Under the pieces are notes generated by a model. It was not told the DNA's origin and made no database searches. It worked only from the letters and a program-made list of their open reading frames with translations. Made by a program: the position numbers and the translations under genes. A stretch of DNA of 56,836 nt from Aidingimonas lacisalsi (GTDB lineage: Bacteria; Pseudomonadota; Gammaproteobacteria; Pseudomonadales; Halomonadaceae): positions 1 to 56,836 of the forward strand of contig NZ_VRYH01000012.1 in NCBI RefSeq assembly GCF_008079445.1, in the 5' to 3' direction. Within the stretch, counting starts at the first letter, position 1, and every line of letters starts with the position of its first letter. This document shows, one piece after another, positions 52,909-56,836 of this stretch.

Positions 52909-53109
52909 GCGCCCTCCGGTCATAAAAACCTGGCAAACGGCACAATGAGGAAATCATTATTTCGATGTCGGTTGCAGGCTACCGTCAGAAAACTAGCTAA
53001 CGGTAGTTCTGCATGTTGCTACTGAGGACAATCATGCGTCGGTACGATAGCGACATAAATTGCTAATACTTTTTGCGGTTATGTTTGACACCTTGGTTTG
53101 GCATCCATA

Positions 53110-53832
53110 TTACGTTTCAACTTGGTTATGACTGAGCAATCGGTCGTACTCTTCCTTGACGACTGAATAGCACTCACAGACACGCTCCTCAAGCCCCGCC
53201 CTGTCTGTCACCGTGATACGTCCACGGTGGTAGGAGATCAAGCCGGATTTCTGAAGCTTTCCCGCTGACTCGGTCACGCCCTCACGTCGAACGCCGAGCA
53301 TATTGGCGATCAATTCCTGGGTCATGTTTACTTTATCGCCCGGTAACCGATCAAGGCTGAGCAGCAGCCAGCGACATAGCTGCTGATCGACGCTGTGATG
53401 ACGATTGCATACCGCTGTTTGCGCCATCTGCGTCAGTAGGGCTTGGGTATAGCGCAGGAGCAGTCGCTGCATCGGGCCTGCTCGGTTGAATTCGTTATTG
53501 AGCAGTTGACCCTTAAGACGGTATGCGTGCCCGGCGCTCTGGACGATGGCTCGGTTGGGCGTGGTCATACCGCCCATGAAGAGTGATACGCCCACAACCC
53601 CTTCATGGCCTACCACGGCAATTTCCGTTGAGGTGCCATCCTCCATCTCGTACAGCAAAGAGACGATCGAATCAAGCGGAAAGTAGACATGGGTTATCTG
53701 CTCTCCGGATTCACCCAGCGATTGGCCTAATGTCAGTTCGACCTTTTCGAGATCAGGCAACAGACGATTCACTTCCTCTTCCGGCAGTAAGCCAAGCAAC
53801 GTATTTTGTTGAAAATGGCGCGGTTCAATCAT
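53110..53832 (-). CDS. Crp/Fnr-family regulator, module copy 1, type B
   Basis: The 240-residue protein has the sensing barrel (GQSLGESGEQITHVYFPLDSIVSLLYEMEDGTSTEIAVVGHEGVVGVSLFMGG) and a winged helix (VNMTQELIANMLGVRREGVTESAGKLQKSGLISYHRGRITVTDRAGLEERVCECY). It is very similar to the type B copy at 55793. Type A and B share the same domain order but are clearly different subtypes. The ligand and targets are unknown. Start: ATG 53832 with GAGGGTATTCG upstream. Confidence 0.88.
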   Translation of the reverse strand: MIEPRHFQQNTLLGLLPEEEVNRLLPDLEKVELTLGQSLGESGEQITHVYFPLDSIVSLLYEMEDGTSTEIAVVGHEGVVGVSLFMGGMTTPNRAIVQSAGHAYRLKGQLLNNEFNRAGPMQRLLLRYTQALLTQMAQTAVCNRHHSVDQQLCRWLLLSLDRLPGDKVNMTQELIANMLGVRREGVTESAGKLQKSGLISYHRGRITVTDRAGLEERVCECYSVVKEEYDRLLSHNQVET

Positions 53833-53983
53833 CGAATACCCTCCGATTATCCTTGATAGTCGCGTAGTTCAAACTAAAACTTTTTATGTAAGCGCGCGTT
53901 GTGGGTATTGTTATACAACGAATTAACGTCGATTAGCGTGCCTAATCTGAGGATAGACTAACCGGGGGGGAAGAAAAACTTAC

Positions 53984-53997
53984 TTACGTTAACGTAA
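53984..53997. promoter_or_regulatory. Perfect 14 bp palindrome
   Basis: TTACGTTAACGTAA is fully symmetric and lies about 150 bp upstream of the type B Crp/Fnr gene start. It differs from the Crp (TGTGA-N6-TCACA) and FNR (TTGAT-N4-ATCAA) sites. It could be an operator for an unknown regulator. Confidence 0.4.
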
Positions 53998-54314
53998 AGA
54001 ACGCTGTGCGGGCATGCGCACGAACCGTGAGTGGTTTCAGAGACACCAAGATGGGTGGATTTCACCTGCCCATGTTCGCCAATACACGGCCAGGTGATTA
54101 TTTAACCCTCAGTGCGACGAGGGAGTTGCCATACAGGATGTCGCACTTATGCGCTGCAGGGGCGCAGTGCCACATACGAGAATCTCAATTTCGTTGCCGC
54201 AAGCAATGTGGCGCCACATCAGCTTTAACTAAATGACCGCTACTGGCCGAAAAAAGAAAATATCCCAACTGGGACCCGCCCCGGCGGGCGGATCCATTTC
54301 GCTCTACCATACCG

Positions 54315-54435
54315 CTACAAATACCGCATCTCCGCAAACGACGTGCATCCTTCACTGCCCACAACCACATGATCAATCACCTGAATGTCCATCAGTCCTA
54401 GGGCTTCCTTTAGCTGCTGGGTGGTAGGTTGATCT
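54315..54435 (-). pseudogene. C-terminal fragment of a RadC-family protein
   Basis: On the minus strand, DSDQPTTQQLKEALGLMDIQVIDHVVVGSEGCTSFAEM and a stop at 54315-54317 match the end of RadC/JAB-type proteins (usual form: ...TRRLKEALALVDIRVLDHLIVG...SFAE). The metal-binding HxH upstream is lost. Confidence 0.65.
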
Positions 54436-54536
54436 GAATCACTGTGTTTAGAGCACTTCGAGTGTGTAGATGTTGAAAATATTGGTGGCGCTGCCTTGAA
54501 AAACGGCCCCTGCCTCTGATGCTGCGCGCCAATACC

Positions 54537-54815
54537 CTAGAATATATGATGGAGGTCGACTCTTGAGCGCTCGCCGATAGTGGCGAAGTTTTCATCCTGC
54601 CAGCGGGTGACCGTTTCGCGGCCGAGATCGACTAGCTTGGTGAGAAACTACCATTCGACATTAATCTTGGAGGAGGCGCCCAGCGGTATCAGCTCGGCCT
54701 GGTTTTCTACCACGTGCACCGTACCAGGCGGTATTCAGCGGTCGAGAATTTGTGGCGGATCAGTCGATCCACGAGGTCTATGCCGCGTAGCTCCCTGTGC
54801 AGGGACGGTCTCTAA
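54537..54815 (-). pseudogene. C-terminal fragment of a patatin-like phospholipase
   Basis: On the minus strand, AEYRLVR, then after a shift ENQAELIPLGASSKINVEW, a stop, and FLTKLVDLGRETVTRWQDENFATIGERSRVDLHHIF with stop at 54537-54539. This is the usual C-terminal part of bacterial patatin-like proteins. The catalytic GXSXG part is missing and at least two lesions interrupt the rest. Confidence 0.6.
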
Positions 54816-54865
54816 AGCTTAACGCTACTCAAGCAGGGGATGACGTCGGGGCGAGGTTAATGGGA

Positions 54866-55591
54866 TTAGGTTTTTGCAGGTGGGGGCGTCAGCATCTTTG
54901 CGTATAGTGCGCGATCTTCGGTATAGCAGGCGCAGGACGCCTCGATTAGGCCCGACCGATTAAGTACCTTGATTTCGCCACGGTGATAACGAATCAAACC
55001 GCGCGTCTGTAAGGCTATCGCCGCCATCGTAATCCCTGCACGTCTAACCCCGAGCATCATGGCTAAAAACTCATGGGTCAGTTGCAAGTGATCAGTTCTG
55101 GCACGATCCTGGGTCATCAGCAACCAGCGGGCGAGGCGCGCCTCAATACGATGAAAGTGGTTACAGGCTGCTGTTTTCGCCATCTGATTCATCACTACAT
55201 AGAGATATCGCTTCAGTCGTTGATGCAAGACGGGGCTTTCCAGTAACAGCCGTTGAAAGCTGGTAGCGCTGATTCGTAGGGCTGAGCCCTTGCCTTGAAC
55301 CAAGGCAAGGAGCGGTTCCTCTTCGATGTCCAGTATCAGGGAGGTGCCGAGCATGCCCTCCCGCCCGGCCATTGCGACTTCCAAACGGTTGTCACCCTCG
55401 ATAACGACAATCAGTGAAATAAAGCTGTCGACGGGGAAATAGACGTGGGTGATCATCTCGGCGGGGTGGAGCAGCACTTCTCCGAACGCTAGCTCCACGG
55501 TTTCGCACTCAGCCATAAATGCATTCCGCTCGAGGTCTGGTAGCGCCGCAAGTAGTTGATTGGCAGCGGGAACGTGCGAAATAGACGTCAT
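54866..55591 (-). CDS. Crp/Fnr-family regulator, module copy 2, type A
   Basis: The 241-residue protein is a close paralogue of the type A gene at 52195: same barrel (LAFGEVLLHPAEMITHVYFPVDSFISLIVV, EGMLGTSLILDIEEEPLLALVQG) and winged helix (LQLTHEFLAMMLGVRRAGITMAAIALQTRGLIRYHRGEIKVLNRSGLIEASCACY). It is placed 201 bp after its type B partner, as in copy 1. The intergenic regions of the two pairs align, for example AACCTGGCAAACGGCACAATGA is present in both. A short proline-rich C-terminal tail (TPPPAKT) distinguishes it from copy 1. Confidence 0.88.
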   Translation of the reverse strand: MTSISHVPAANQLLAALPDLERNAFMAECETVELAFGEVLLHPAEMITHVYFPVDSFISLIVVIEGDNRLEVAMAGREGMLGTSLILDIEEEPLLALVQGKGSALRISATSFQRLLLESPVLHQRLKRYLYVVMNQMAKTAACNHFHRIEARLARWLLMTQDRARTDHLQLTHEFLAMMLGVRRAGITMAAIALQTRGLIRYHRGEIKVLNRSGLIEASCACYTEDRALYAKMLTPPPAKT

Positions 55592-55792
55592 GTGCCTCTC
55601 CGGTTATAAGAACCTGGCAAACGGCACAATGAAGGTAACTATCATTTTGATGTCGGCTGCAGATTGAAACCCCATCATCAGCTTTTCTGACGGGCTATCT
55701 GCATATTAACATTCGGTAAATCACGCGTCGGCACGGTAGCGCACATAACTCGATAATGCCTGCTTTGATTAGGGCTTATGCCTTATGCCCCG

Positions 55793-56512
55793 TCACATAA
55801 CGTTTTGGTGGTTTAGCAGGCGGTCGTATTCTTCCTTGACCACCGTATAGCATTCGCAGACGCGCCCCTCCAGCCCAGGCCGGTCAGTCACAGTGATATG
55901 CCCACGGTGATATGAGATGAGGCCCGCTTTTTGGAGTTTACCCGCCGATTCGGTGACTCCCTCGCGACGAACACCCAGCATATTGGCGATCAACTCCTGG
56001 GTCATGATCAGTTTATCGCCCGGCAGTCGGTCAAGGCTTAGCAGTAGCCAGCGACATAGTTGCTGATCGACGCTGTGATGACGATTGCATACCGCCGTCT
56101 GTGCCATTTGCGTCAGCAAGGCTTGGGTATAGCGAAGGAGCAGTCGCTGCATTGGGCCAGCGCGGTAGAATTCGTTTTTGAGCATTTGCCCCTTGATACG
56201 GTAAGCCGTTCCTGCACTCTGAACGATCGCCCGGCTGGGCGTGGTTTCACCACCCATGAACAGTGACACGCCCACAACCCCTTCATGGCCCACAACAGCA
56301 ATTTCCGTTGAAGCCCCATCCTCCATGACGCACAGCAACGATACGATGGAATCAATCGGAAAGTAGACATGATCCATTTGCTGTCCAGATTCACACAGCG
56401 ATTGGCCCAATGTCAGCGTCACCTCCTCGAAATGAGGCAACAGCCGTTTCAGCTCCTCTTCTGGCAGCAAGCCAAGCAGAGCGTTTTGCTGTAAAACACT
56501 TAGTTCTTGCAT
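55793..56512 (-). CDS. Crp/Fnr-family regulator, module copy 2, type B
   Basis: The 239-residue protein is about four-fifths identical by eye to the type B gene at 53110: ESGQQMDHVYFPIDSIVSLL, STEIAVVGHEGVVGVSLFMGG, MTQELIANMLGVRREGVTESAGKLQKAGLISYHRGHITVTDRPGL. Start: ATG 56512 matches the length of its paralogue; the frame from 56566 adds 18 residues. It is the first gene of the second pair, on the same strand as the first. The ligand is unknown. Confidence 0.88.
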   Translation of the reverse strand: MQELSVLQQNALLGLLPEEELKRLLPHFEEVTLTLGQSLCESGQQMDHVYFPIDSIVSLLCVMEDGASTEIAVVGHEGVVGVSLFMGGETTPSRAIVQSAGTAYRIKGQMLKNEFYRAGPMQRLLLRYTQALLTQMAQTAVCNRHHSVDQQLCRWLLLSLDRLPGDKLIMTQELIANMLGVRREGVTESAGKLQKAGLISYHRGHITVTDRPGLEGRVCECYTVVKEEYDRLLNHQNVM

Positions 56513-56836
56513 TGAAGCTCTATCCCTATCGCTTGATTTCGCACAGCTTCTTATCGCAATGCCCATTATAATTTAATGATTTCAGATGCTTATACACGGG
56601 TATCTCAAGTTCAAGAGACACATTCCTCAATGTATAGAACGCCTTAGGCAAAACTCTGTACGCTAACGCACATAAGCTGGTTCATTCAGGCTTAAAAGCG
56701 TGATTCGTATCACAAAAGGGCAGGTTTTGCGGAGATTTCCACGCTATGTTCGCGAGCGCACAGTCAACTGCTGACTTAACGTCTAGTGTGAGGACAAGTG
56801 AGGCGAGGGAAATGCCTAAACAAGGATGTTGCACTA
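56513..56836. other. Region upstream of the second type B regulator
   Basis: 324 bp at the right edge with no supported gene apart from a possible start at 56812. The promoter of the type B regulator must be here, on the minus strand; the sequence near 56640-56700 is AT-rich, but no clear -35/-10 pair stands out. Confidence 0.35.
56812..56836 (+). CDS. Possible start of a gene cut by the window edge
   Basis: ATG at 56812 is preceded by GAGG eight bases upstream and runs open to the end of the window (8 codons, MPKQGCCT). It is divergent from the type B regulator gene. The visible part is too short to be sure that it is a gene. Confidence 0.2.

Larger units (their letters stand above)
53833..54865. 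other. Gap with gene debris between the two Crp/Fnr pairs
   Basis: 1033 bp without an intact gene. It holds a palindrome (53984-53997), a RadC-type fragment (54315-54435) and a patatin-like fragment (54537-54815), all on the minus strand except the symmetric palindrome. The plus-strand frame 54006-54236 has no domain and is not called. Confidence 0.5.

Noticed and set aside
54006-54236. A 76-residue frame between the Crp/Fnr pairs
   Set aside because: It has no ribosome site, no domain and lies next to gene debris.

Overview
The window looks like the chromosome of a moderately GC-rich gammaproteobacterium, most likely a halomonad (Halomonas/Chromohalobacter type). This rests on the gene mix: TRAP and tripartite tricarboxylate (Tct) transporters, an L-idonate-type sugar-acid cluster, an Ada-AlkA fusion with MGMT, two-partner secretion, and gammaproteobacterial SeqA-like and AcnA proteins. 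It is an inference from gene content, not a database match. No rRNA or tRNA gene was recognised.

Layout. (1) 1-6487 is part of an integron cassette array: about ten short genes, nearly all on the plus strand, separated by 60-105 bp attC recombination sites that end in GTT-type core sites. The integrase is outside the window, to the left. Cassettes carry a reversed seqA-like gene, a repetitive septknot-type protein, a CPBP membrane protease, a GNAT acetyltransferase, an alpha/beta hydrolase with an Asp nucleophile, a cytidine-deaminase-like protein, a VOC protein, a Phd/ParE-type toxin-antitoxin pair and a YdeI-type protein beside a decayed HigB toxin. The array ends in a half attC. (2) 6533-16404 is ordinary chromosome: AraC-LysE exporter, an RND pump with a divergent LysR regulator, an alkylation-repair pair (ada-alkA fusion, ogt) and a DUF1772 protein. 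(3) 16811-24953 is a two-partner secretion system: a 2162-residue TpsA adhesin with about 26 GLUG-type repeats in four blocks, and its TpsB pore. (4) 24950-29291: TetR/MFS operon, hipBA, and an MTA/SAH nucleosidase. (5) 29382-37599: a divergent LysR gene and an operon prpF-tctC-tctAB-acnA that makes sense as uptake of a tricarboxylate (for example trans-aconitate), isomerisation and entry into the TCA cycle. (6) 37761-47345: a quinone-oxidoreductase-like gene, then a sugar-acid catabolic locus (GntR/FCD regulator and 2-hydroxyacid dehydrogenase divergent from a TRAP transporter, an enolase-superfamily dehydratase, an IdnO-like SDR and an IdnD-like dehydrogenase). (7) 47346-56836 is a low-density, eroded region: fragments of two IS3-type elements, a tyrosine recombinase, a cation-diffusion transporter, RadC and a patatin-like protein lie between intact genes for DUF427, a diguanylate cyclase, a small membrane protein, MgtC, and two tandem copies of a two-gene Crp/Fnr regulator module.

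The observations I rate highest are the seqA-like gene inside a reversed integron cassette, the tct-prpF-acnA operon as a self-contained tricarboxylate route, and the duplicated Crp/Fnr pair with gene debris at the duplication joint.
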